This document shows positions 34,328 to 43,609 of a DNA stretch of 64,000 bases, piece after piece. Each line of letters begins with the position of its first letter. Position 1 is the first letter of the stretch. The position numbers and the translations under genes are program-made. The stretch is taken from the NCBI GenBank assembly GCA_036509075.1, contig DATCGG010000548.1:28924-92923 (forward strand), written 5' to 3'. The notes under the pieces are model-generated. The model was not told the DNA's origin, made no database searches, and saw only the letters and a list, made by a program, of their open reading frames with translations. The DNA comes from JAJKIV01 sp036509075. Lineage in GTDB: Bacteria; Gemmatimonadota; Gemmatimonadetes; Gemmatimonadales; Gemmatimonadaceae.

Positions 34328-35185
34328 GTGAGCGACCTCGCGAAGCGTATCATCTCGGCGCTCATTGCGGCGCCGGTGGCGCTCATCATGATTTACCTTG
34401 GTGGCCTGCCGCTGGCGACGTTTCTCGCCGCGGTGTCCGCCGGGTGTGCCTGGGAGTTCTACCGGATCGCCGCCGCGGGCGGCGTGGAGCCGTTGGACCC
34501 GGTGGGGATTCCGCTGGCCGGCGCGGTCCCGTTGGCCGTGTACGCCGCGGGGATCGGGCTCTACCGGCCCTCGCTCGTCGTGGCGGCGGTCGCCATGCTC
34601 ATCATCCTCGCGGCGGTCATCTGGACGCGCGGACCACAGCGTCGGCCGCTGGGCGCCGCCTCGTTGACGGTCATGGGCATTCTGTACACCGGCGGCCTCC
34701 TGAGCTTCGGCTACGCCCTGCGGGAGCATCCGTACGCGGTCGGGGACCGGGCCGGCACGGCGCTCGTGGCGTTTCCGCTCGTCCTGACCTGGGCGTCGGA
34801 CATCGGCGCATTTTTCGTTGGCCGCGCCGTTGGCGGGCCGAAGTTGATTCCGTCCGTCAGCCCCGGAAAAACCATCTCCGGGGCGTTAGGCGGCCTGGCC
34901 ACGACGGTCCTGGTATCGTGGCTCTACGTCCGGTTCGCTCTTCGTCCGGTCGCCTTGCTGACCATGACGATACCGGCCACGATTCTGTTTGGGGCGTTGA
35001 TCAGCGTAGCCGCCCAGGTCGGCGATCTGGCGGAGTCGCTGCTCAAACGTGAAGCGAACGTGAAGGACAGCTCGCACCTGATCCCTGGCCATGGCGGGCT
35101 GCTCGACCGCCTCGACAGCTTGCTGTTCGTGCTGCCTGTGGCATATCTCCTGTTCGGCTGGCTTCTGCTTCCTTCGGTGCCGTGA
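34328..35185 (+). CDS. cdsA: Phosphatidate cytidylyltransferase
   Basis: An inner-membrane enzyme making CDP-diacylglycerol from phosphatidate and CTP. The 285-residue protein has about eight hydrophobic segments and the signature SDIGAFFVGRAVGG, with SVSPGKTISGALGG and the C-terminal DSSHLIPGHGGLLDRLDSLLF. The GTG start follows uppS after three bases, and dxr overlaps its stop. It supplies phospholipid precursors beside the isoprenoid and cell-envelope genes. Confidence 0.95.
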   Translation: MSDLAKRIISALIAAPVALIMIYLGGLPLATFLAAVSAGCAWEFYRIAAAGGVEPLDPVGIPLAGAVPLAVYAAGIGLYRPSLVVAAVAMLIILAAVIWTRGPQRRPLGAASLTVMGILYTGGLLSFGYALREHPYAVGDRAGTALVAFPLVLTWASDIGAFFVGRAVGGPKLIPSVSPGKTISGALGGLATTVLVSWLYVRFALRPVALLTMTIPATILFGALISVAAQVGDLAESLLKREANVKDSSHLIPGHGGLLDRLDSLLFVLPVAYLLFGWLLLPSVP

Positions 35186-36312
35186 TGCGTGGGATCGCGC
35201 TCCTGGGCTCGACTGGCTCGATCGGTACGACCGCGCTGCGCGTGCTCGACCGCCAGCGGGATCGCTTTCGGGTTGCGGCGCTCACCGCGTTCGCGAACAC
35301 GGCGCTCCTGGAGCAGCAGGCGTCGCGGTTCCAGCCGTCGTTCGTCGGACTCGTACGGAACGGGACGGACCACGACTCGCGATGGCGCACCGGTGAGGGT
35401 TGTCTCGTCGACGCCGCAACGCGCGAGGATGTCGACATCGTGCTCAACGCGGTCGTGGGCGCCGCCGGACTCGATGCGACGCTCGCCGCGCTCGAAGCCG
35501 GCAAACGGGTGGCTCTGGCGAACAAGGAAACGCTCGTCATGGCCGGAGAGCTCACAAGGGCGGCCGCAAAACGCGGCGGCGGCGAGATCGTCCCTGTGGA
35601 TAGCGAGCACTCCGCGATCCTCCAGTGCGTAACGGGGAGGCGCCCAAGCGATGTCCGTCGGGTCATTCTCACCGCTTCGGGCGGCCCGTTCCGGTCCTGG
35701 CCGGCAGAACGACTCGCTCGTGCCACGGTGGAAGACGCATTGCACCATCCAACCTGGACGATGGGTCGGAAGATCACGGTGGATAGCGCAACCCTTGCGA
35801 ACAAGGCGCTCGAGGTCATCGAGGCCCACTATCTGTTCGAGCTCCCGTATGACCGTATCGAGGTCGTCGTCCATCCGCAGAGCGTGGTGCACTCGCTCGT
35901 GGAGTTCGTGGACGGCTCCGTGCTGGCGCAGTTGAGCGCGCCGACAATGGAGTTGCCCGTCCTGTACGCTCTGACGCATCCTGAACGCGTCCCCGACGAC
36001 GGGGTACGGCCATTCGACCCCGTCGCGTGCTCGCCGTTGACGTTCGAGCCAGTGCGCTACGACCAGTTCCCGGCGCTTCGGCTGGGCATGCAGGCTGGAC
36101 GCGCCGGGGGTGCCGCGCCGGCGGTTTTCAACGCGGCCAACGAGCAGGCGGTGGCACTGTTCCTGGAAGGACGTATCACGTTCGTCGATATCGCGAGTGC
36201 GATCGATTCCGCGCTCGAGACTTTAGGTGACACGGCCAGCGGAAGTCGTGAGGCGCTGCTCGCCGTGGATGCCGAAGCGCGGCGACATGTTCGCAGGTTG
36301 TTCTCATGCTGA
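35185..36312 (+). CDS. dxr: 1-deoxy-D-xylulose 5-phosphate reductoisomerase
   Basis: The second MEP enzyme, converting DXP to MEP with NADPH. The 375-residue protein has the dinucleotide loop LLGSTGSIGTTAL, LANKETLVMAG, VPVDSEHSAILQ, ILTASGGPF, NPTWTMG-like HPTWTMGRKITVDSATL, and HPQSVVHSLVEFVDGSVLAQL. The ATG is in GTGATG with the cdsA stop; the GTG three bases earlier would add one residue. It works with Dxs encoded at 1443. Confidence 0.96.
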   Translation: MRGIALLGSTGSIGTTALRVLDRQRDRFRVAALTAFANTALLEQQASRFQPSFVGLVRNGTDHDSRWRTGEGCLVDAATREDVDIVLNAVVGAAGLDATLAALEAGKRVALANKETLVMAGELTRAAAKRGGGEIVPVDSEHSAILQCVTGRRPSDVRRVILTASGGPFRSWPAERLARATVEDALHHPTWTMGRKITVDSATLANKALEVIEAHYLFELPYDRIEVVVHPQSVVHSLVEFVDGSVLAQLSAPTMELPVLYALTHPERVPDDGVRPFDPVACSPLTFEPVRYDQFPALRLGMQAGRAGGAAPAVFNAANEQAVALFLEGRITFVDIASAIDSALETLGDTASGSREALLAVDAEARRHVRRLFSC

Positions 36313-37505
36313 TCTGGCTCGCACCGATCCTCGTCTTCGGGCTCGTGGTCTTCGTCCACGAGCTGGGACATTTTCTCGCGGCAAAGGCGCTCGGCGTCTA
36401 CGCGCCGCGCTTCTCCATCGGGTTCGGGCCGGCGCTCTGGCGCCGCCGATGGGGGGAAACGGAATACGTGCTCGCGCTGCTCCCGCTCGGGGGGTACGTG
36501 CGGATGGCGTCTCGTCAGGATCAGGCGACCGCATTCCTCGAAGGCGGGAATGAAGACCGCGAGGTCCCGGAGGTCGGTGGGAACGCGGTGCCACCAACCA
36601 TCACCGGGTCCGAACGCGAGCGCGATTGGGACCCTAACGCGATGAAGCCGTTCGGACCCAAGCCGGTCCCGGACCATCGCTGGTTCGAGTCGAAGCCGCT
36701 CGTCGGCCGGCTGTTCATTCTCGTTGCCGGCGTGACGATGAACGTGATTCTCACGCTCGTCATCAACGTCGGCTCCGTAGCCCACTACGGGCGTCTGTAC
36801 ACACCTCCCGTAGTTGACACCGTACTCGAGGGACGTCCGGCGGCGCTGGCGGGCCTGCAGCGCGGCGACAGCATCGTTGCGATCGACGGCTCGCCGGTGA
36901 CCGAGTGGCAGCAACTCATCGATCGCGTCAGCGCGTCGCCCGGACGAACCATCGCGCTCGAGGTCGTTCGTGATGGATCTCGGCGGACGATGTCGGTTCG
37001 GCCGGAAGAGCGCGAGGTGCAGAACGAGCTGACGGGTCGTAAGGTTCGGCTCGGCCGTGTCGGCGCTGGACCGGTGCGGCGTTTCGCGCGCGAGCAGATC
37101 CCGTTCGCCGACGCCGTCGTGATCGGGTCGGATTCCACGTGGAAGCAGGCGCGCGGTATCGTGGATCTCGTGCGCGGCATTTTTGCCGGGGACGTGTCGA
37201 CGTCGCAGCTCGGCGGACCGATCGCGATCGCGCAGGTGTCCGTTCAGGCCGCACGGTATGGGCTCGAAACGCTGTTCGGGTTGATCGCGCTCCTGAGCAT
37301 CAACGTTGCCGTGCTGAACATGCTTCCGGTACCGATACTCGACGGTGGACAGATCCTGCTCAACGTGCTCGAAGCCGCAAAGGGAAGCGCCTTCAGCGAG
37401 CGAACGCGTGAATACATCCTGCGGGTCGGTCTCGTGGCGATCGCGCTGTTGTTCGTGCTCGTGATGTTCAATGACCTCAAGGGAATCGTCCAGCGCATCC
37501 TGTGA
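36306..37505 (+). CDS. rseP: Site-2 intramembrane protease RseP
   Basis: A 399-residue membrane zinc protease that cleaves anti-sigma factors and leftover signal peptides. The HELGH zinc motif is at residues 18-22 in the first transmembrane helix, a PDZ domain follows (about 170-260, with GLQRGDSIVAIDGSPV), and the third catalytic region reads NMLPVPILDGGQ (about 337-348). At least three to four transmembrane helices are evident. It overlaps dxr and ends the cluster. Confidence 0.94.
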   Translation: MLIWLAPILVFGLVVFVHELGHFLAAKALGVYAPRFSIGFGPALWRRRWGETEYVLALLPLGGYVRMASRQDQATAFLEGGNEDREVPEVGGNAVPPTITGSERERDWDPNAMKPFGPKPVPDHRWFESKPLVGRLFILVAGVTMNVILTLVINVGSVAHYGRLYTPPVVDTVLEGRPAALAGLQRGDSIVAIDGSPVTEWQQLIDRVSASPGRTIALEVVRDGSRRTMSVRPEEREVQNELTGRKVRLGRVGAGPVRRFAREQIPFADAVVIGSDSTWKQARGIVDLVRGIFAGDVSTSQLGGPIAIAQVSVQAARYGLETLFGLIALLSINVAVLNMLPVPILDGGQILLNVLEAAKGSAFSERTREYILRVGLVAIALLFVLVMFNDLKGIVQRIL

Positions 37506-37897
37506 TGAGGCTTTTCCTCGTTGTGCTCACGGCAGTGCTCACGGTCGCGCTGCCGAGGGGCACGCGCGCACAGGATCGCGATGTCCGGTTCGCCATCACG
37601 CACGTGAGCGACACAACGGTCACGTTTCAGGCCGGGAAGATGACCTGGATCGTGCGATCGCCGCGCGCGATCGTCGTCGACCCGCGCCGACGCGATGCGC
37701 TCGTGGCACAGCTCAAGGTTCTCTCGATCGGAGCGAACGGCGAAGCGACTGCGCTCGTCACCGCTCAAGCCGGCCGCATCACCACCGAGCACGTCGTCAT
37801 CGGGACGGAGCCGCGCTCGCGTTGGTACAAAAGCCCGTTGATGTGGATGGGAACGGCCTTCGGTCTGCTCGTCGGGTTCGGGCTGGGGCGGATCTAG
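37505..37897 (+). CDS. Small secreted or membrane protein, unknown function
   Basis: I do not recognise a family. The 130-residue protein begins with a signal peptide (MRLFLVVLTAVLTVALPRGTRAQ, cleavage after TRA likely) and ends in a hydrophobic segment LMWMGTAFGLLVGFGLGRI that could be a membrane anchor. The middle contains beta strands and no Cys or obvious catalytic set. It overlaps rseP, so it is probably in its operon, and converges on the kinase gene. An octamer copy (37897-37904) starts at its last stop base. Confidence 0.5.
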   Translation: MRLFLVVLTAVLTVALPRGTRAQDRDVRFAITHVSDTTVTFQAGKMTWIVRSPRAIVVDPRRRDALVAQLKVLSIGANGEATALVTAQAGRITTEHVVIGTEPRSRWYKSPLMWMGTAFGLLVGFGLGRI

Positions 37898-37918
37898 CCT
37901 AACGCGAATCGACCGTGG

Positions 37919-39532
37919 CTAGCGGCAGAGCAAGTTCCGTCTCGGCAACTTGTCCGCAATCCCGACGTGCACGGTGTCGGCGTAGTCGACACACTTTTCG
38001 GAGCTGATCACTCGCACATAGTCGCCGACCGGGAGCAGCAGCCGCTCGGCCGGGGCTAGACCGCGACGCGCCGGCAGCGTGTCGCCGGGTGTGAGCGATG
38101 TGAGCACGTACCTCGCGCCCTTGGGCGACGCGTCGAACGAGAGCAGCGCGCAGCCCCGGGGCGTCAGCTTGACCCGCGCGACCTTCGAGGTAGCTCGCAC
38201 GACAACGGACTGGGTCGCGGTCGACGTCGGACACCCCGACGGCGATGGGACGGACGCGGAGACCTCGTATGACCCGGGCTTCAGGCTGTCCGATCTCCAG
38301 CCATTCCCGACGCCCTGCTCGCGGCCATCGAGCGAGATCGTCGCGTTGTCGGGCGCCTCGACGACGAGTGAGCCAACCGTCCGAACCGGACGCACGACTG
38401 AATCCTTCGGCGGGACGGCTCCAGTCACCGGTGGGGTCACCGGTGGTAATACCGGAGGGGGCGTGGAGAGCGCAGCGGAATCGGGCGGCTTCACCGTCGG
38501 CGGACCCGACTGCGCATCTCGCGACCGGCTGTACATCGAGCCGGCGACGGTCAGGCCTGCAACGAGCAGAGCCGCCGCAATCCACGGCGCGCTCGAGCGC
38601 TTGCGCGCGGTTCCATTATCGACGGCGGCCGGATAGCCGTCAGATCGCACTACCACCGTAGGCTCAGACCCGGTGATGCGGCTCCGGTACGCCGATGTCT
38701 CGAGGGTCGCCGGCAGGAGCGCCGCGAGCTCCTGCGCAAGCAGCTCGCCCGTCGCCGGACGATCATCCGGCGATTTCTGCAGGCAGTGCAGGATGGCCGC
38801 TTCGAAAGCGGGCGACAGGTCCGGGTTGATGCTCCGCGGCGTGGGCGGCGGTTCCTCCACGTGTTGACGGGCGATCTCGTACCAGTCGTCGCCCTCGAAC
38901 GGAAGCCGGCCAGTTGCTGCTCGATAGAGCGTGACGCCGAGCGAGTAAATATCTGCTCGACCGTCGAGCGGCTTGGCGCGAGCCTGTTCGGGCGCGAAAT
39001 ACTGTGGCGTGCCGACGACCATGTTGGTGCCGGTTTGCCCGGTGTAGCCGCTCAGTGCCCGCGCGATCCCAAAGTCGGCGACGACCGCATTGCCGTGTGC
39101 GTCGAACAGGATATTGTCGACCTTGATATCACGATGGATCACGCCCTCGCGGTGCGCGTAGCCGAGCGCCTGGGCGACGTCTGCGCCGACACGGACAACG
39201 AACTCCTCTGGCAGGACGCTCGCCACCTCCAGGCGCTCGGCCAGCCCGGACGGGTAGTAGTCCATGGCGAAATAGACGGCGTCGCCATCGCGGCCAACCG
39301 AGTAGATCTTGATGATGTTCGGGTGGCGTAGCTTCGCAGCCGTGGCCGCTTCACGCCGAAAGCGCTGCTCAAAGGTCTCGTCGCCAGCGAACTGCGGCTT
39401 GAGCACCTTCAGGGCTACGTGGATCTCGAGCTCGGGGTCGAACGCCTTGTAGACCCACGCAAACCCGCCGGAGCCGATCAGCTCTTCGATCCGGTACTTC
39501 CCCAGGGTTTGTCCGAGGTGGCGTTCAGACAC
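37919..39532 (-). CDS. Hanks-type serine/threonine protein kinase with PEGA-like region
   Basis: A 537-residue transmembrane kinase. The N-terminal domain (1-275) is complete: glycine loop IGSGGFAWVYKA, VALKVL lysine (about 43), catalytic HRDIKVDNILF (about 132), DFG at about 153 and the APE motif at about 178. A Pro/Thr-rich linker and one membrane helix (APWIAAALLVAGLTVAG, about 320) follow. The outer part has a PEGA-like stretch (VEAPDNATISLDGREQGVG) and a beta-rich C-terminus with possible disulfide cysteines. It faces the rseP operon and diverges from rpsO. Confidence 0.9.
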   Translation of the reverse strand: MSERHLGQTLGKYRIEELIGSGGFAWVYKAFDPELEIHVALKVLKPQFAGDETFEQRFRREAATAAKLRHPNIIKIYSVGRDGDAVYFAMDYYPSGLAERLEVASVLPEEFVVRVGADVAQALGYAHREGVIHRDIKVDNILFDAHGNAVVADFGIARALSGYTGQTGTNMVVGTPQYFAPEQARAKPLDGRADIYSLGVTLYRAATGRLPFEGDDWYEIARQHVEEPPPTPRSINPDLSPAFEAAILHCLQKSPDDRPATGELLAQELAALLPATLETSAYRSRITGSEPTVVVRSDGYPAAVDNGTARKRSSAPWIAAALLVAGLTVAGSMYSRSRDAQSGPPTVKPPDSAALSTPPPVLPPVTPPVTGAVPPKDSVVRPVRTVGSLVVEAPDNATISLDGREQGVGNGWRSDSLKPGSYEVSASVPSPSGCPTSTATQSVVVRATSKVARVKLTPRGCALLSFDASPKGARYVLTSLTPGDTLPARRGLAPAERLLLPVGDYVRVISSEKCVDYADTVHVGIADKLPRRNLLCR

Positions 39533-39543
39533 TACACGGAGCC

Positions 39544-39572
39544 TTTACAGGGGTGGGCAAGTCCAGTAAAAT
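39544..39572 (+). promoter_or_regulatory. Putative promoter of rpsO
   Basis: TTTACA (39544-39549), 17 bases, TAAAAT (39567-39572) form a strong sigma-70-like promoter about 60 bases before rpsO. The spacing is ideal. Confidence 0.75.
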
Positions 39573-39630
39573 ACTGTGCTCCAACCAATTGAGCGCTCAA
39601 GCGTAGCTGGACGCGCGGGGAATATACATC

Positions 39631-39894
39631 ATGGCTTTTGAAAAAGCACCGACGGTCGCCAAGTACAAGACACACGAGAACGACACCGGATCGACGCGCG
39701 TCCAGGTGGCGCTGCTGACGGAGCGGATCAACGTTTTGAACGACCAACATTTTCGTTCGCACTCCAAGGATCATCACAGCCGCCGCGGGTTGCTGAAGAT
39801 GGTCGGCAAGCGCAAGCGCCTCCTGAATTATCTGCGACGTACGGACGTCGAGGGATACCGGCAGCTCATTCAGGAACTTGGAATCCGCTACTAA
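39631..39894 (+). CDS. rpsO: 30S ribosomal protein S15
   Basis: An 87-residue S15 (normal 88-89), with STRVQVALLTERINVLNDQHFRSH, KDHHSRRGLLKMVGKRKRLLNYLRR and a short C-terminus. It binds 16S rRNA near the central junction. pnp follows across a terminator-like hairpin, the classical rpsO-pnp order. Confidence 0.98.
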   Translation: MAFEKAPTVAKYKTHENDTGSTRVQVALLTERINVLNDQHFRSHSKDHHSRRGLLKMVGKRKRLLNYLRRTDVEGYRQLIQELGIRY

Positions 39895-39913
39895 CCGCTG
39901 AGTCGTCACCAGC

Positions 39914-39950
39914 CGCGCGGGTCGCAAACATGCGCCCGCGCGTTTTGTGT
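39914..39950 (+). terminator. Terminator or processing hairpin between rpsO and pnp
   Basis: CGCGCGGG(T)CGCA pairs with TGCGCCCGCGCG around an AACA loop (12 bp with one bulged T), followed by TTTTGTGTT. It can terminate rpsO mRNA; in E. coli the same position holds a terminator and RNase III site that PNPase uses for autoregulation. Confidence 0.75.
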
Positions 39951-39970
39951 TCCACCGAGGCCAGAAATAA

Positions 39971-42310
39971 ATGATGCAATCCGTTGAACGGACCTTCGCG
40001 GGTCGCCGTCTCCGCATCGAGACGGGACGCATGGCGAAGCAGGCCGCGGGCGCGGCCGTCGTCCAGTTCGGAGACACGATGGTGCTTGCCACCGTCACCG
40101 TCAGCGACCAGCAGAGCCCTCTGCCGTTCTTCCCGCTTACGGTCGAGTACAAGGAAAAGACCTACGCCGCCGGCAAGATTCCCGGCGGCTTCATCAAGCG
40201 CGAGGGGCGGCCTCATGATGCCGAGATCCTCTCGGCGCGTATCATCGACCGCTCGATTCGGCCGCTCTTTCCCGAGGGCTTCAAGAACGAGGTCCAGGTG
40301 TTCGTCTACGTCATCTCCGCAGACCAGGAGAATGACGCCGACGCCCTCGCCCTCGTCGCCACGAGCTATGCGCTGAACGCGTCCAAGATCCCGTTCGCGG
40401 CGCCGATCGCTGGTGTGCGTGTCGGGCGCGTCCAGGGCAAGTGGGTGCTCAACCCGACGTTCCAGGCGCTCGCCCACAGTGACATGGAGCTCGTCGTCTC
40501 CGCGTCCAACGACTCGATCGTGATGGTCGAGGGTGGCGCGCTCGAGGTCACCGAGACGGACGTGCTCGATGCGCTGACCGTCGCGCAGAAGGGCATCCGC
40601 GAGCTGATCGCGGCGCAGGAAGAGCTGCTCGACAAGGCCGGCCGGACGCCCAAGATGGAGTGGGTCAAGGCGGAAGCGCCCGAGGGACTCATCGCGCGGG
40701 TGAAGGAGCTCGCGCAGGGCAAGATCGCCGACGCGTTGAACCAGAAAGACAAGCATACGCGCATTGACGCGGTGGAGCGCGCGAAGAAGGAGCTTGCCGA
40801 GTCGCTGCTCGCGGATTTCCCCGATGGCGCCAAGGACATCCACACGTTGTTAGGCGACGTCGAATATCACAGCCTGCGTTCGCAGGTGCTCGACTCGGGC
40901 CATCGCGTGGATGGTCGCACGCCCACGGAAGTTCGCCCGATCTCGATCGATACCGGGCTCCTGCCGCGCGCACATGGCTCCGCGCTGTTCACGCGCGGCC
41001 AGACACAGGCGCTGGTCGTGGCAACGTTAGGCACCGCGGAAGACGTGCAGCGCCTGGACACGATCGACGACCCGGGTGAGACGACGAAGTCGTTCATGCT
41101 GCACTACAACTTCCCGCCGTTCTCGACCGGCGAAGTGCGACCGGTGCGCACCACCAGCCGTCGTGAGATCGGCCACGGCAACCTCGCCGAGCGTGCGCTC
41201 CAGGGCGTGCTGCCGCCGTTCGAGGACTTCCCGTATACGATCCGCATCGTCTCCGACATCCTCGAGTCGAACGGCTCGTCGTCCATGGCGTCGGTGTGCG
41301 GCGGATCGCTCGCGCTGTTCGATGCCGGCGTTCCCACGCGCGCCCCGGTTGCCGGCGTCGCCATGGGGTTGATCAAGGAAGGCACCCGCTACGCCATCCT
41401 CACCGACATTCTTGGCACCGAGGATCATCTCGGCGACATGGACTTCAAGGTCGCGGGGACGGAAAACGGCATCACGTCCATCCAGATGGACATCAAGATC
41501 GAAGGCCTCGACCTGAACATCATGCGAGAGGCGCTCGATCAGGCTCGCGAGGGGCGAATGCACATCCTCGGCGAGATGAACAAGGCACTGAGCGCCCCGC
41601 GTCCAGAGCTGTCGCCATACGCGCCGCGCATCGTCACAGTGCAGATCAACCCCGAGAAGATCGGCGATCTCATTGGCCCGAAGGGCAAAACGATTCGCGG
41701 GATTCAGGACGAGACGGGCGCCGAGATCACCGTCGACGACTCCGGTACGGTTACGATCGCGGCCGTCGGCGGCGAAGCGATGGAGCGCGCCCGCCAGATG
41801 GTGCAGGCGATCACGCAGGAGCCGGTGGTTGGCGAGGTGTACGAGGGTCTCGTGAAGAGCACGACCGCGTTCGGCGCGTTCGTCGAGATTCTTCCGGGGA
41901 CGGAAGCCTTGCTTCACATCTCCGAGATGCGCCACGGCCGCACCGAGAAGACCGAGGACGTCGTGAAGAAGGGCGATCGCGTGAAGGTGAAGCTGATTGA
42001 TCGCGATGAGCGCGGCAGACTGCGCCTCTCCATGAAGGCGCTGCAGCCCAAGCCCGAGGGCAGCGACGCCGAGGGCGCCGGAAACGGCGCGGAGCCGCGA
42101 CGGGACCGTGGCGATCGCGGCGACCGCGGGTCGCGCGAGCCCGTTGGCGCGGGCGCGGGCGAAGGCAGCGAGCCGTCATACTCGGCTCAGGGCAGCGGCG
42201 AAGGCGATGAGCCGGGCAGCCGCGAAGAGCGTGGCGAGCGCGGTGATCGTCCACGTCGTCCACGCGGGCGCGGCGGGCGCGGTGGCCGCGGAGGTCGCGA
42301 CCGCGAGTGA
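39971..42310 (+). CDS. pnp: Polyribonucleotide nucleotidyltransferase (PNPase)
   Basis: A phosphorolytic 3'-to-5' exoribonuclease. The 779-residue protein has two RNase PH domains: the first with GDTMVLATVTVS and KRPHD-type KREGRPHDAEILSARIIDRSIRPLFP, the second with RTSRREIGHGNLAERAL and SNGSSSMASVCGGSLALFDAGVP. A KH domain (IGDLIGPKGKTIRGIQDETG) and an S1 domain (AFGAFVEILPGTEALLHISEM) follow. After that comes a 90-residue Gly/Arg/Glu-rich tail ending in repeated RGGRGG. E. coli PNPase has 711 residues. The next gene overlaps its stop by GTGA. Confidence 0.97.
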   Translation: MMQSVERTFAGRRLRIETGRMAKQAAGAAVVQFGDTMVLATVTVSDQQSPLPFFPLTVEYKEKTYAAGKIPGGFIKREGRPHDAEILSARIIDRSIRPLFPEGFKNEVQVFVYVISADQENDADALALVATSYALNASKIPFAAPIAGVRVGRVQGKWVLNPTFQALAHSDMELVVSASNDSIVMVEGGALEVTETDVLDALTVAQKGIRELIAAQEELLDKAGRTPKMEWVKAEAPEGLIARVKELAQGKIADALNQKDKHTRIDAVERAKKELAESLLADFPDGAKDIHTLLGDVEYHSLRSQVLDSGHRVDGRTPTEVRPISIDTGLLPRAHGSALFTRGQTQALVVATLGTAEDVQRLDTIDDPGETTKSFMLHYNFPPFSTGEVRPVRTTSRREIGHGNLAERALQGVLPPFEDFPYTIRIVSDILESNGSSSMASVCGGSLALFDAGVPTRAPVAGVAMGLIKEGTRYAILTDILGTEDHLGDMDFKVAGTENGITSIQMDIKIEGLDLNIMREALDQAREGRMHILGEMNKALSAPRPELSPYAPRIVTVQINPEKIGDLIGPKGKTIRGIQDETGAEITVDDSGTVTIAAVGGEAMERARQMVQAITQEPVVGEVYEGLVKSTTAFGAFVEILPGTEALLHISEMRHGRTEKTEDVVKKGDRVKVKLIDRDERGRLRLSMKALQPKPEGSDAEGAGNGAEPRRDRGDRGDRGSREPVGAGAGEGSEPSYSAQGSGEGDEPGSREERGERGDRPRRPRGRGGRGGRGGRDRE

Positions 42311-43581
42311 CCACGCGCGTCGATACGCGCCTCGCCCCGGCGCTGCGGCGCTCTTCGCTACCGAATGGACTGACCGTGCTCTCGGAGACCATGCCGGGAG
42401 TGCGGTCGGTCGCATTTGGGGCATGGGTCCGTTCCGCCTCGATTCACGAGGCGCGCGAACGCATGGGCGTGTCGCACATGCTCGAACACATGGTGTTCAA
42501 GGGCACGCGCAATCGGACGGCCAAGGACATTGCGCTCGCGCTCGAGGTGCTCGGCGGCTCGCTCGATGCGTACACCGCGCGAGAACACACGTCGTTCCAG
42601 GCTCGCGTTCTCGATGAGCACCTGCCACAGGCGGCGGATGTCGTCGCGGACCTGATCTTTCGGCCGGCGCTGCGCGCGGCGGACCTGTCCCTCGAGCGCA
42701 AGGTGGTCCTCGAGGAGATCAGCATGGTGGATGACACCCCTGACGACCTCGTGTTCGAGCTGCATAACGAGGCGCTCTGGGGCGGGCATCCGTACGGTTA
42801 CTCGATTCTCGGCACGCGGGACACCGTGTCGTCGCTCAGCGTGCGTGACCTTCGCGACCTGCACGAGCGCGCGTACCATCCGGAGCACATCGTGGTGGCC
42901 GTGTCCGGCAACGTGGACCACGATCATCTGGTCGAGACGCTCGAACAGACCGGCTGGGCGGACGTGCCGCGTGGCGATACGCCCGCGGCGGCCACGCAGG
43001 TTCCGGTCGCCCGTCCGCCGCGGACCGTTCACGTGGAGCGCGATACGACGCAGACGCACCTCGTGTTCGGCGCGCCCGCGGTGTCGCATGGCGATCCGCG
43101 CCGCTATGCGATGTCGCTCGTGAGCATGTTGTTAGGCGGCGGAATGAGCTCGCGCCTGTTCCAGCGCGTACGGGAGGAGCTCGGCCTCGCGTACTCGGTC
43201 TATACCTATCAGTCGTTTCACGCGGACGCCGGCGTGCACGGCGTTTATGTCGGCACGGCGCCAGCCACGGCGACCGCGGCCGCGGACGCCATTCGCGCCG
43301 AGCTTCGCCTGCTGTCGGAGCAGGGCATTCCCGACGACGAGCTGGCGGCGGGCAAGAGCCAGCTCAAGGGACAGATCACGTTGTCCCTCGAGAGCGTCTC
43401 GTCGCGGATGTATCGTGCCGCGGCGGTGGAGCTCTACAACGAGCCGTACAAGGCACTCGACGAGTTGTTAGGCGAGATCGATCGCATCGACGGCGATGCC
43501 GTTGCGGCGATCTGTCACGATTATTTCGCGCCGGAGAAGCACACGGTGCTGAGCCTGGGCCCGGCCGACTCGGCGGGCTGA
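42307..43581 (+). CDS. M16 family zinc peptidase
   Basis: A 424-residue M16 (insulinase/mitochondrial processing peptidase) protein. The inverted zinc motif HMLEH is at about 57-61, with the downstream Glu in the region around residue 135 (EEISMVDDTPDDL). The second half contains LGGGMSSRLFQRVREELGLAYSVY. The genes for PNPase and this peptidase are adjacent in many bacteria. Substrate unknown. GTG start overlaps pnp. Two TGTTAGGC variants of the octamer lie in LLGG and LLGE positions. Confidence 0.88.
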   Translation: MTTRVDTRLAPALRRSSLPNGLTVLSETMPGVRSVAFGAWVRSASIHEARERMGVSHMLEHMVFKGTRNRTAKDIALALEVLGGSLDAYTAREHTSFQARVLDEHLPQAADVVADLIFRPALRAADLSLERKVVLEEISMVDDTPDDLVFELHNEALWGGHPYGYSILGTRDTVSSLSVRDLRDLHERAYHPEHIVVAVSGNVDHDHLVETLEQTGWADVPRGDTPAAATQVPVARPPRTVHVERDTTQTHLVFGAPAVSHGDPRRYAMSLVSMLLGGGMSSRLFQRVREELGLAYSVYTYQSFHADAGVHGVYVGTAPATATAAADAIRAELRLLSEQGIPDDELAAGKSQLKGQITLSLESVSSRMYRAAAVELYNEPYKALDELLGEIDRIDGDAVAAICHDYFAPEKHTVLSLGPADSAG

Positions 43582-43609
43582 CCACGACCCCCTACTCCAC
43601 GGCACGAAC

